A DNA stretch of 5,396 nucleotides, from the NCBI GenBank assembly GCA_947464585.1, contig CANHYS010000202.1, positions 1-5,396 on the forward strand, written 5' to 3'. Within the stretch, counting starts at the first letter, position 1. Every line of letters starts with the position of its first letter. This stretch comes from Planctomycetaceae bacterium. GTDB lineage: Bacteria; Planctomycetota; Planctomycetia; Pirellulales; UBA1268. A program made the position numbers and the translations under genes. Below the pieces are notes generated by a model that had not been told where the DNA came from, ran no database searches, and was given only the letters and a program-made list of their open reading frames with translations. Below, in pieces: positions 1 through 5,396 of this stretch.

Positions 1-2327
1 ACGGTGTCTTCGATCCGTTCGAGCGTGCGGTGCTTCGGCTTGCGCTTGCGGATCTCGAGGAACCGGTCATCGCCCGCCAGCGAGTCGAGGATGTTGAGCA
101 CGAACGTGACGTTGTCGAAGTTGAGCCCAAACACCTCGTCGGGCCGGTTGCGGAGGCCGAAGATCCGACCGTCCATCAGGTCGATGTCGGCGACAACGAC
201 GGCGCGGATCGGCTTCGCCGCCGATCCGCCATCCTTGCCCGCCTCCTGGCCGCTCTCCGCCATGGACTTCCGCTCGATCGCCACGGCCAGCACCATCGAC
301 TCCTTCGCCTGCTTTTCAAAGATCTGCAGTTGCCGCATGTCGCCGCGGTTGCCCATCACCTGCTCGACCTCGATCGTTCCGGTCCGCAGGCCTGTCTGGG
401 CCAGCGGCGTCCAGTTCACGTCGGCCTTGTCGTCCTTGACGACGGCTCCCGGAAACGGAAACAGCACCTCCTGGAGGCCCGCGGTGATCGGCTGGCGGGC
501 ATTGAAGCCGGGCAGCTTGCCAGCGGCGTCAGCCGTGAGATCGGAGTCGATGAAGACAAACTCATCCGGCAGTTCGAGCTTGGGGTGCGGGTTGTAATCC
601 TGGCAGACGATGAGCGGATCGGAACCAGTCTGCCCCATGGCCGGTCGGCCGCCTCGCGCCATGAGCTTCAGGCCGAGCGTCTGCCAGAGCTGACCGATGT
701 CGCCCTTGGGCTGCTGCTGCGGCTGAAACATCGCCATCGGCCCTCCCGGCCCGCGGCGGGGCTGCGCCGTGCCCGGCACGCCCTGCATCAGCACCGGCAG
801 CGGATCCTCGAACACAGCGACCGGCTGGCCCGCACGGACGGCGGCCACGAAGTGGTTCATCTGCTCCGGCCCCAGCGACGACGGCTGCACGGCGAGCAGC
901 ACGTCGTAGCTGTCGGTGATCGGCGCCGACGCATCGACCTGCACCACGTCGTATTGCTTTTCGAGTTCCTCGAGCACGGGCTGCCGCAGCCGTTGCTGCC
1001 CGGTGGCCATGTCGAAGCCGCCAAAGAGATCGGCGTCGGTCGTGAGCACGCCCAGTCGCTTCCGCTTCTGCTGGGCGGCGGTGCAGATCGAGCGGATCAG
1101 CTCGTATTCCACCGGCGTGCCCTTGTCGAAGAACGGCACCACCACCTTCTCGAGGCCGCTCGTGAAGGCACACCCCAGGAAGATGCTTTCGTCGCGGTAG
1201 GCGCCCCGCACCCGCGACAGCACGCTCACCGGCTCGATGCCGAACTGCTGCGACGCCAGCGCCGCGGCCTCGGTCTTGGGATCGGTGGAGATCACCTCGA
1301 CGTTGACCTTGCCGCGGCCGAGCTGCTGGAACTGCCGCAGCATGTTGAGCAGGTTGAGCCGTGTCTGCGTGTAGTCCTCCGGCACCGTCGGGCTGACGTA
1401 GGCCTTGATGTCGATCGGGCGGCTCGTGTCGAGCTCGCGGAGCAGCCTCCGGGTGTCGGGGGAGAGCGAGCTGATCCGCTCTTCCGAGAGATCGGCCCGC
1501 ACATCCATGCCCCGGACGAGGAGCACGACCCCGAGCGCCGCCGCCGCCAGGCCGAGCGTCCGCGCGACGAAGTGCACGCCCATCTTCGCGCCATCCCGAC
1601 GGCTGGCCCAATGCCGACGGCCGATGAGCACCATCGCGATGTAGAGGCAGACCGCCACGATGCCGACGAAGTAGGCGATGCCCGACAGGCTGACGATGCC
1701 GCGGCCGAAGTCGGTGAACTGCTCGGCGAGACTACACGGACGCACCCACTTGGCGAGCCCCGGCGACATCACCGACCCCGCCTGGTCAGCCACGACCAAG
1801 GGAGCGTTGAACGCCAGCCCGAGGATGAAGGCCACCGTGAGGTTGTTGGTGAGGAAGCTGGCCACCACGCCGATGGCGATCATGGCGATGCCGACGAACC
1901 AGTAGCCGAGGTAGTTGGAAAGCAACAGGCCGGCGTCGGGTGTGCCCCAGAGGAGCAGGATGGCGAGGTTGCAGATGCAGGAGAACATCAGCGCCACCGT
2001 GTAGATCCCCACCGCCGCGAGATATTTCCCAAACACCACCTCCCAGTCACTGGCGGGGATCGTCAGCAGCAGCTCGTCGGTGCCCTGCCGACGCTCCTCG
2101 GCCCACACGCTCATCGTGATGGCGGGGATGAACACGAGCAGGATGTACGGCAGATAGCGATTGAGCTGGTCGAGGTTGGCGAGGTTGGAGTTGAAGAACT
2201 CCGGCGGCCAGAACGCCGCCAGCGACCCCAGCAGCACGAAGACGCAGATGAAGACATAACCGGTGGGGTTGGAAAAGTAGGCGACGAAGTTTCGCTTGAA
2301 CACCGCGTCGAGGACATTCCACTTCAT
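1..2327 (-). CDS. GldF-GldG fusion: ABC-2 permease joined to Gldg-type auxiliary domain (3' end outside window)
   Basis: Membrane subunit of an ABC exporter of the gliding-motility (Gld) type; the substrate is unknown. Translating the minus strand from the ATG at 2327 gives 775 uninterrupted codons, and the frame is still open at base 1, so the C-terminus is missing. Residues 1-240 look like an ABC-2 permease: hydrophobic segments near 23-40, 60-75, 104-127, 139-160, 164-182 and 213-235, with the family-like stretch TDELLLTIPASDWEVVFGK at 83-101. A seventh membrane segment (about 252-271) leads into a large extracytoplasmic GldG/ABC-auxiliary domain. This includes SLSPDTRRLLRELD (287-300), the VNVEVISTDP strand (341-350) and a region around 570-625. 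A Gly/Pro/Gln-rich loop lies at about 518-545. GldG proteins usually end in another helix, probably beyond the edge. The start has a good AAGGA site. The ATPase gene lies just upstream on the same strand, so the two are probably co-transcribed. The fold assignment is firm; the function is not. Confidence 0.88.
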   Translation of the reverse strand, partial: MKWNVLDAVFKRNFVAYFSNPTGYVFICVFVLLGSLAAFWPPEFFNSNLANLDQLNRYLPYILLVFIPAITMSVWAEERRQGTDELLLTIPASDWEVVFGKYLAAVGIYTVALMFSCICNLAILLLWGTPDAGLLLSNYLGYWFVGIAMIAIGVVASFLTNNLTVAFILGLAFNAPLVVADQAGSVMSPGLAKWVRPCSLAEQFTDFGRGIVSLSGIAYFVGIVAVCLYIAMVLIGRRHWASRRDGAKMGVHFVARTLGLAAAALGVVLLVRGMDVRADLSEERISSLSPDTRRLLRELDTSRPIDIKAYVSPTVPEDYTQTRLNLLNMLRQFQQLGRGKVNVEVISTDPKTEAAALASQQFGIEPVSVLSRVRGAYRDESIFLGCAFTSGLEKVVVPFFDKGTPVEYELIRSICTAAQQKRKRLGVLTTDADLFGGFDMATGQQRLRQPVLEELEKQYDVVQVDASAPITDSYDVLLAVQPSSLGPEQMNHFVAAVRAGQPVAVFEDPLPVLMQGVPGTAQPRRGPGGPMAMFQPQQQPKGDIGQLWQTLGLKLMARGGRPAMGQTGSDPLIVCQDYNPHPKLELPDEFVFIDSDLTADAAGKLPGFNARQPITAGLQEVLFPFPGAVVKDDKADVNWTPLAQTGLRTGTIEVEQVMGNRGDMRQLQIFEKQAKESMVLAVAIERKSMAESGQEAGKDGGSAAKPIRAVVVADIDLMDGRIFGLRNRPDEVFGLNFDNVTFVLNILDSLAGDDRFLEIRKRKPKHRTLERIEDT

Positions 2328-2336
2328 AGGTATCGA

Positions 2337-2341
2337 TCCTT
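2337..2341 (-). promoter_or_regulatory. Ribosome binding site of the GldF-GldG fusion gene
   Basis: On the minus strand AAGGA lies nine bases before the ATG at 2327. It is the only clearly Shine-Dalgarno-like site in front of any start in this window and fixes the start of the permease at MKWNVLDAVF. ABC-2 permeases of this type normally begin just before the first membrane segment, as here. Confidence 0.6.
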
Positions 2342-2357
2342 GCAGACTGTTTGAAGC

Positions 2358-2390
2358 AAACTGTTCCGAAATGATTCCCAAACCTGTTCC
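2358..2390. repeat. Short direct repeat in the ATPase-permease gap
   Basis: AAACTGTTCC at 2358-2367 recurs as AAACCTGTTCC at 2380-2390, a centre spacing of about two helical turns. The first copy also overlaps a weak hairpin (GTTTG, three-base loop, CAAAC) at 2349-2361. The repeats lie in the 119-base gap between the ATPase stop and the permease start, so they could be part of an internal promoter or a binding site. No convincing -35/-10 pair is seen with them, and chance is possible. Confidence 0.25.
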
Positions 2391-2446
2391 CGCTCACGTC
2401 ACGATGCCGCTCGTGCACCGTGGCATCCGCCACCTGCCTGCACGCT

Positions 2447-3163
2447 TCACACGGAGACGCCCCGTGTCAGTTCGTGGAACCGCTCGTCGAGTCCGCGGCC
2501 GCCCGCCCGGAGTTCCAGAGGCGTGCCATCGAACCGCATCCGGCCCTCCGAGATCAGAATCACCCGGTCGGCCATCGCCTCCACCTCCTGCAGGATGTGG
2601 GTGGAGAGCAGGATCGTTTTCTGTTCGCCGAGCCGGCGGATCGTGTCGCGCACACCGCGGATCTGGTTCGGATCGAGGCCGCTGGTCGGCTCGTCGAGGA
2701 TCAGCACATCGGGCTCGTGGAGCAGCACCTGCGCCATGCCCACTCGCTGACGATAGCCCTTCGAGAGCTTGCCGATGGCCTTGCCGATCACGCTCCCGAG
2801 TTCGCACTGGTCGACCACGGCGTCGATCCGCTCCGCCCGTCGGGCTCCCTTGAGCCCCCGCGCGTCGGCGAAGAATTCGAGCAGGCTGCGGGGCGTCATG
2901 TCGGGATAAAGAGGGCCGTTCTCGGGAAGGTAGCCCAGCCGGGCCGCTCCGGAGAGCCGGTCGGTCGACATGTTGTAGCCGGCGATCCGGGCGATTCCGG
3001 CGGAGGGGGCGAGATACCCGGTCAGCATCTTCATGGTCGTGCTCTTGCCGGCGCCGTTGGGCCCCAGGAAGGCGACGATCTGGCCACGTGGCACGCTGAA
3101 GGTGATGTCTTCAGTGGCGATGAAGGAGCCGTAATACTTGCAGAGGCCGTCGGCCTCGATCAT
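2447..3163 (-). CDS. ABC transporter ATP-binding protein, GldA type
   Basis: Cytoplasmic ATPase that would power the adjacent GldF-GldG membrane protein. Counting from MIEADGLCKYYGSF (238 residues), all nucleotide-binding motifs are present. Walker A is GPNGAGKST at 34-42 and the Q-loop region is GYLPENGPLYPDM at 77-89. The signature is LSKGYRQR at 133-140 and Walker B is VLILDEP at 153-159. The D-loop is SGLD at 161-164 and the switch histidine is H189 in STH. The Q-loop carries Glu81 where many ABC ATPases have Gln; YLPE is usual in GldA-like and related ABC-2 exporters, so this is not a defect. The ATG at 3163 is chosen because family similarity starts there. An ATG at 3199 (12 residues more) and a TTG at 3292 are in frame, and none has a strong Shine-Dalgarno site. 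The 119-base gap to the permease on the same strand suggests one operon. Confidence 0.93.
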   Translation of the reverse strand: MIEADGLCKYYGSFIATEDITFSVPRGQIVAFLGPNGAGKSTTMKMLTGYLAPSAGIARIAGYNMSTDRLSGAARLGYLPENGPLYPDMTPRSLLEFFADARGLKGARRAERIDAVVDQCELGSVIGKAIGKLSKGYRQRVGMAQVLLHEPDVLILDEPTSGLDPNQIRGVRDTIRRLGEQKTILLSTHILQEVEAMADRVILISEGRMRFDGTPLELRAGGRGLDERFHELTRGVSV

Positions 3164-3380
3164 GGAATCACGGCCGGCTGTGGAGGGTGTGGGGGTCATC
3201 GTGCTCGTGTGATTCGGGGAAACGCGTGAGGCCGCCCGCGGCACGCGGGGCCTCTCCGCCAGTATTTTTTCCGGATGCCACGCTTCCGGCAATCCCCATG
3301 ATACAGGTCCGCCGTCATTTGGACCGCCCCGGCTGAGGCCAAACAGCGGTTGGACCGCGAAATCCTGCCACTCCTTTCGG

Positions 3381-3415
3381 CGACGGGCCCGGCGGCGACG
3401 GGCCCGGCGACGGGC
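3381..3415. repeat. GC-rich tandem repeat with hairpins after eda
   Basis: CGACGGGCCCGGCGG at 3381-3395 is followed directly by a 14/15 copy at 3396-3410, and the core CGACGGGC occurs a third time at 3408-3415. The copies can pair as GCCCG/CGGGC hairpins (3387-3403 and 3402-3415). The block starts ten bases after the eda stop on the minus strand, where a transcription end would be expected, but no run of U follows it. It is therefore either a non-canonical terminator or a simple slippage repeat. Confidence 0.45.
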
Positions 3416-3424
3416 ATCAAGACC

Positions 3425-4063
3425 TCACGGGGCGATGGATGCCGCGGCCTTGGCCAAGGCGGTGATGGCGGGCCAGTCGCCTGCCCGCACGGGCTCGGCC
3501 GGCGTGACCCACGACCCGCCCACGATCGGGCAGTTGGGAAGCTTCAGGTAGCTCGCCACGTCCTCGCGGCGAATCCCGCCGGTGGGACAGAACACCGCGG
3601 CCGGAAACACCGGCGCCAACGCCTGCAGGAAGGCGATGCCCGCCACGCCGTTGGCCGGAAAATACTTGAGCGCGTCGAAGCCGCGTTCGCAGGCGGCCAT
3701 CACCTCGCTCGGTGTCGCCACGCCCGGCAGGAATGGCAGGCCGTGCGCCGCGACGGCATCGGCCAGCCGATCGGTGACGCCGGGGGACACGCCAAACGAT
3801 GCCCCAACGGCGACCGCCTTCTCGACATCGCGCGCTGTCAGAAGCGTGCCCATGCCGACGTCGGCCTCCGGTGCCGCCGCCTTCATCTCGCGAACGGCGT
3901 CGAACGCGACCGCGGTCCGCAGCACCACCTCGAAAACGTGGATGCCGCCCGCCACAAGGGCCCGGGCCAGGGGCGCGGCCGTGGCGACATCGTGGATGGT
4001 GAGGATCGGCATCACCCGGCCGCGGGAGAGGATGCGGCGAATCGGCGAAGTGCTGGTTTCCAT
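3425..4063 (-). CDS. eda: KDPG/KHG aldolase (2-dehydro-3-deoxy-phosphogluconate aldolase)
   Basis: Class I aldolase that cleaves 2-keto-3-deoxy-6-phosphogluconate to pyruvate and glyceraldehyde-3-phosphate. It is the last step of the Entner-Doudoroff route and related sugar-acid pathways; members of the family also act on 4-hydroxy-2-oxoglutarate. The 212-residue chain has nearly the length of E. coli Eda, and the key residues fall at the same numbers. These are Glu45 and Arg49 in FEVVLRT, Thr73 in GMGT, Pro94 in VSPG, and the Schiff-base Lys133 in ALKYFPA. The phosphate-binding segments FCPTGGI (158-164) and VGGSW (181-185) are also present. This agreement supports the ATG at 4063 over the longer frame reaching to 4216. 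No strong ribosome site precedes it, only GGCAGG. The gene is divergent from an FCD-type GntR regulator, with a candidate shared promoter-operator between them. Whether the natural substrate is KDPG or the galactonate analogue cannot be told from sequence. Confidence 0.95.
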   Translation of the reverse strand: METSTSPIRRILSRGRVMPILTIHDVATAAPLARALVAGGIHVFEVVLRTAVAFDAVREMKAAAPEADVGMGTLLTARDVEKAVAVGASFGVSPGVTDRLADAVAAHGLPFLPGVATPSEVMAACERGFDALKYFPANGVAGIAFLQALAPVFPAAVFCPTGGIRREDVASYLKLPNCPIVGGSWVTPAEPVRAGDWPAITALAKAAASIAP

Positions 4064-4100
4064 GGATGGCCTGCCTGTGTGTCCGTCATGGTGGGCCGCC

Positions 4101-4117
4101 GTCGGGGTTTTCCCGAC
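4101..4117 (-). other. Hairpin in the predicted eda leader
   Basis: GTCGGG (4101-4106) pairs with CCCGAC (4112-4117) across a five-base loop, a perfect 6-bp stem. It lies in the untranslated leader expected for eda, about 40 bases before its ATG. A second smaller stem, CACCC/GGGTG (4130-4134 with 4142-4146), is next to it. Neither matches a riboswitch class I recognise. They could influence mRNA stability or simply reflect the high GC content. Confidence 0.3.
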
Positions 4118-4203
4118 ACGTCGGTGGCACACCCTTTTCACGGGTGATCCCGAGCCATCCCTTCGACTTCCGGCCCGCGGACAGCGGCAAATGCGATGCT
4201 CGG

Positions 4204-4222
4204 ACTGTCGACACAATACAGT
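4204..4222. promoter_or_regulatory. Candidate operator for the GntR/FCD regulator
   Basis: An inverted repeat, ACTGT (4204-4208) and ACAGT (4218-4222), contains the perfect 8-bp palindrome TGTCGACA (4206-4213). FadR/FCD-type GntR proteins bind short palindromes with a TGT/ACA or TGGT/ACCA outline as dimers, so the form fits. It lies at the -10 element and likely start point of the eda promoter and overlaps a -35-like element facing the regulator gene. A bound repressor would block both. Assignment to this regulator is inference from position and symmetry. Confidence 0.4.
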
Positions 4223-4236
4223 TGCGGTGATACCTT
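4208..4236 (+). promoter_or_regulatory. Possible promoter of the GntR regulator
   Basis: TCGACA (4208-4213, five of six matches to the -35 consensus) is followed after 17 bases by TACCTT (4231-4236, three of six matches to the -10). Transcription would start near 4243, about 37 bases before the ATG at 4280. The weak -10 makes this tentative. If right, it rules out the longer in-frame ATG at 4196, which would lie upstream of the promoter. Confidence 0.25.
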
Positions 4237-4241
4237 CTCAA
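4213..4241 (-). promoter_or_regulatory. Promoter of eda
   Basis: Read on the minus strand, TTGAGA (4241-4236) matches the sigma-70 -35 consensus at five of six positions. After an exact 17-base spacer comes TATTGT (4218-4213), matching the -10 at four of six. Transcription would start near 4206, leaving a leader of about 140 bases before the eda ATG. The -10 and start point coincide with the palindromic candidate operator, as expected for repression by the divergently encoded regulator. Confidence 0.45.
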
Positions 4242-4279
4242 GGGTTCCGAGTTCACCACGTCCACCTCCGATCCTCCTC

Positions 4280-4951
4280 ATGCCGCTCAGCAGAGTCCGC
4301 CGTGTCAGTCTCGCCCACTCGGTAAGTTCGCAGTTGTCGAAGGCGATCGTCGCGGGTGATTTTCCGGCCGGTGCCCAGCTTTCGGAGCCGTCGCTGGCGG
4401 CCAAACTCGGAGTGAGCCGCGCCCCGGTCCGCGAGGCGCTGATCGAACTGGAACTGCGGGGCTTGGTGGAATTCGATCCCCAGGGCCACACCCGGGTTCC
4501 CACGCTCACTCCGGCCGACCTGCAAGAGATCCACGCCGTTCGGGTGGCGCTCGATCCGTTGGCGGCGTCGCTGGCTGCGGAACATGCCACGGCGGACGTC
4601 TTCGCGGCGCTCGAGGCCAACATCGCGGCCACCAAGGATGCCAAGACCCTCGCCGACGTCTCCCGGCTCGACACCGAGTTTCACGACCGCATCGTGAAGG
4701 CAGGCAAGAACCGGCGGCTGATGCTCTGCTGGACCGCTATGCGGGACCAGGTCGAACTCTGGCTCGCGCAGATGCAGTTGCGTCATCAGGCAACCACGAA
4801 GCGAACCCGGCAGCAGACGGTCGACAGCCACCGCGAACTGCTCGAGGTCATCCGCAGCGGCGACGCCAAGCGGGCCGCCGCCTACGCCCGCGAGCACGTG
4901 GCGGGCTGGATCGAACTCTTGCCAACAGCACCCGCGGCTCCCGAGGCGTAG
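4280..4951 (+). CDS. GntR family transcriptional regulator with FCD domain
   Basis: DNA-binding regulator of the FadR/FCD branch of the GntR family, 223 residues from the ATG at 4280. The N-terminal winged helix-turn-helix covers about 8-75, with the recognition part LSEPSLAAKLGVSRAPVREA at 34-53 and the wing after GLVEF. The all-helical FCD ligand domain covers about 80-212. It has the expected metal-binding set Asp131 and His135 (DTEFH), His184 (DSHREL) and His206 (REHV). In this family the metal usually helps hold a carboxylate effector such as a sugar acid. The longer ATG at 4196 is disfavoured: its extra residues look non-coding (SSPRPPPILL) and it would swallow the promoter-operator region. 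No Shine-Dalgarno site is visible. Being divergent from eda, it most likely represses eda and perhaps itself until a sugar-acid intermediate is bound. The effector is not known. A terminator follows at 5027-5053. Confidence 0.92.
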   Translation: MPLSRVRRVSLAHSVSSQLSKAIVAGDFPAGAQLSEPSLAAKLGVSRAPVREALIELELRGLVEFDPQGHTRVPTLTPADLQEIHAVRVALDPLAASLAAEHATADVFAALEANIAATKDAKTLADVSRLDTEFHDRIVKAGKNRRLMLCWTAMRDQVELWLAQMQLRHQATTKRTRQQTVDSHRELLEVIRSGDAKRAAAYAREHVAGWIELLPTAPAAPEA

Positions 4952-4978
4952 CTGCTGAGGAGCCGGCCGACGAAAAAG

Positions 4979-5007
4979 GGGACTCAGCCGGTCCCGTTCG
5001 GCACGGG
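4979..5007. other. Overlapping, mutually exclusive hairpins after the regulator gene
   Basis: GGGAC (4979-4983) can pair with GTCCC (4991-4995), while CCCGT (4993-4997) can pair with ACGGG (5003-5007). The two stems share bases, so only one can form. The block begins with an A5G4 run and lies between the regulator stop and its terminator. It resembles a small extragenic palindromic element, but only one copy is in the window, so dispersal cannot be judged. Confidence 0.25.
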
Positions 5008-5026
5008 CTGTGCAGGCGGCCCGCCC

Positions 5027-5053
5027 CCCCCGGCTCGCGCCGGGGGCTTTTAT
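5027..5053 (+). terminator. Rho-independent terminator of the GntR regulator
   Basis: CCCCCGGC (5027-5034) and GCCGGGGG (5039-5046) form a perfect 8-bp GC stem with a TCGC tetraloop, followed by CTTTTAT. The U-run is on the plus strand only, so it terminates the regulator transcript and not the lactonase gene arriving from the right. It starts 75 bases after the regulator stop. Confidence 0.8.
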
Positions 5054-5098
5054 GGGGCGACGCATACAAGCCCGGAGCGTGAGTAATGGGATTCCCCG

Positions 5099-5396
5099 TC
5101 ACGGCCCCGGCAGCGGACCGGGGGTGGAGAGCCTCGTGCGGCAGAGGTGCGAGTCGGCGGTCATGTAGAGTGTTTTGCCGTCGTCGCCAAAGGCACAGTT
5201 GGCCGTCGCCTGCCCAGTGAGCAACGTGCCGAGGTGCGTGCCGTCGGCCGCGAACACGAGCACGCCCCCCGGGCCGGTCGCAAACACGTTGCCCGCGAGG
5301 TCGACCTTGAGCCCGTCGGGGAGCCCCTTCTTCCGCTCCTTGAAGAGCTTCGTGCCGTCGAAGAATGTCCGCCCCTCGTCGAGCGTGCCGTCGGGC
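5099..5396 (-). CDS. SMP-30/gluconolactonase family protein (C-terminal part; 5' end outside window)
   Basis: Last 98 residues and stop of a six-bladed beta-propeller lactonase of the SMP-30/gluconolactonase/LRE family, which hydrolyses sugar lactones to aldonic acids with a divalent metal. The frame is open to the right edge; full members have roughly 300 residues, so about two thirds is missing. Visible family segments, numbered from the window edge, are RTFFDGTKLF (9-18), LPDGLKVDLAGNVFATGPGG (25-44), and TANCAFGDDGKTLYMTAD (64-81). Asp27 of PDG matches the position of a metal-binding Asp in SMP-30 proteins. The GTG at 5287 is an internal valine codon, not a start. The C-terminus ends in a short Pro/Gly tail. 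It is tail to tail with the GntR regulator, and its own promoter must lie outside. Whether the substrate is gluconolactone or another lactone is unknown, and a signal peptide cannot be assessed. Confidence 0.9.
   Translation of the reverse strand, partial: PDGTLDEGRTFFDGTKLFKERKKGLPDGLKVDLAGNVFATGPGGVLVFAADGTHLGTLLTGQATANCAFGDDGKTLYMTADSHLCRTRLSTPGPLPGP

Noticed and set aside
562..1611. A 349-codon minus-strand frame inside the fusion gene.
   Set aside because: It is out of frame with the real gene on the same strand. Its Arg/Ala/Gly-rich translation shows no recognisable family.
30..2354. A 774-codon open frame on the plus strand covering almost the whole fusion gene.
   Set aside because: It is antisense to a frame with clear permease and GldG features. 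Its translation is full of Arg, His, Glu and Asp with no domain or membrane segment, as expected of a shadow frame in GC-rich DNA.
2420..3229. A 269-codon plus-strand frame opposite the ATPase gene.
   Set aside because: The minus strand carries every ABC ATPase motif in order; this frame is its antisense shadow.
3260..3292. A CCGGA/TCCGG inverted repeat beside a run of six T, looking like a terminator.
   Set aside because: On the plus strand the T-run comes before the stem, and on the minus strand the stem is followed by A, so neither direction gives a stem followed by U.
3298..3303. TATCAT on the minus strand, a good -10 match upstream of the ATPase gene.
   Set aside because: No acceptable -35 lies 16-18 bases upstream, so it is not strong enough to list as a promoter.
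3196..3420. A 74-codon minus-strand frame in the eda-ATPase gap.
   Set aside because: Its N-terminus is the translated tandem repeat and the rest is Arg-rich without features. No ribosome site is visible, so the gap is treated as non-coding.
4196..4279. An upstream ATG extending the GntR regulator by 28 residues.
   Set aside because: The added residues are not family-like, and this start would lie inside the candidate operator-promoter region.
4253..5065. A 270-codon minus-strand frame opposite the GntR regulator.
   Set aside because: The plus strand encodes a complete helix-turn-helix and FCD domain with its metal ligands; the opposite frame shows no domain and runs through the regulator's terminator.

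Overview
The window is GC-rich, densely coding DNA with G or C at most third codon positions. Two things suggest a member of the Planctomycetota, probably the Pirellulales: the gene content (a GldA-type ATPase beside a fused GldF/GldG-like membrane protein, plus an SMP-30-type lactonase), and weak or missing Shine-Dalgarno sites at most starts. This placement is inferred from protein style, not from a marker gene.

Left half (1-3163, minus strand): a two-gene ABC exporter unit. The ATPase (2447-3163) comes first in transcription. After a 119-base gap comes a very long membrane protein (2327 down to 1) that runs off the left edge. That protein joins a six-helix ABC-2 permease of GldF type to an extracytoplasmic GldG-type auxiliary domain in one chain. 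Its minus-strand frame is open for 775 codons with no stop in the window. The almost equally long plus-strand frame opposite it is a shadow.

Right half (3425-5396): a sugar-acid group. A KDPG/KHG aldolase (eda, minus strand, 3425-4063) is divergent from a GntR regulator with an FCD ligand-binding domain (plus strand, 4280-4951). The 216-base gap between them holds a good minus-strand promoter for eda. Its -10 region and start point overlap an 8-bp palindrome, TGTCGACA, inside a longer inverted repeat. The palindrome also supplies a -35-like hexamer for the regulator. This fits one operator controlling both genes. A clear rho-independent terminator follows the regulator. The C-terminal part of an SMP-30/gluconolactonase gene then enters from the right edge on the minus strand, tail to tail with the regulator.

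How they fit together (inference): the lactonase would open a sugar lactone to an aldonic acid. The aldolase would cleave the keto-deoxy-phosphosugar acid at the end of such a pathway to pyruvate and a triose phosphate. The FCD regulator would sense a sugar-acid intermediate. The dehydratase and kinase needed to link these steps are not in the window. The ABC unit has no visible functional link to the sugar-acid genes. No RNA gene, CRISPR array, insertion sequence or phage gene was seen.
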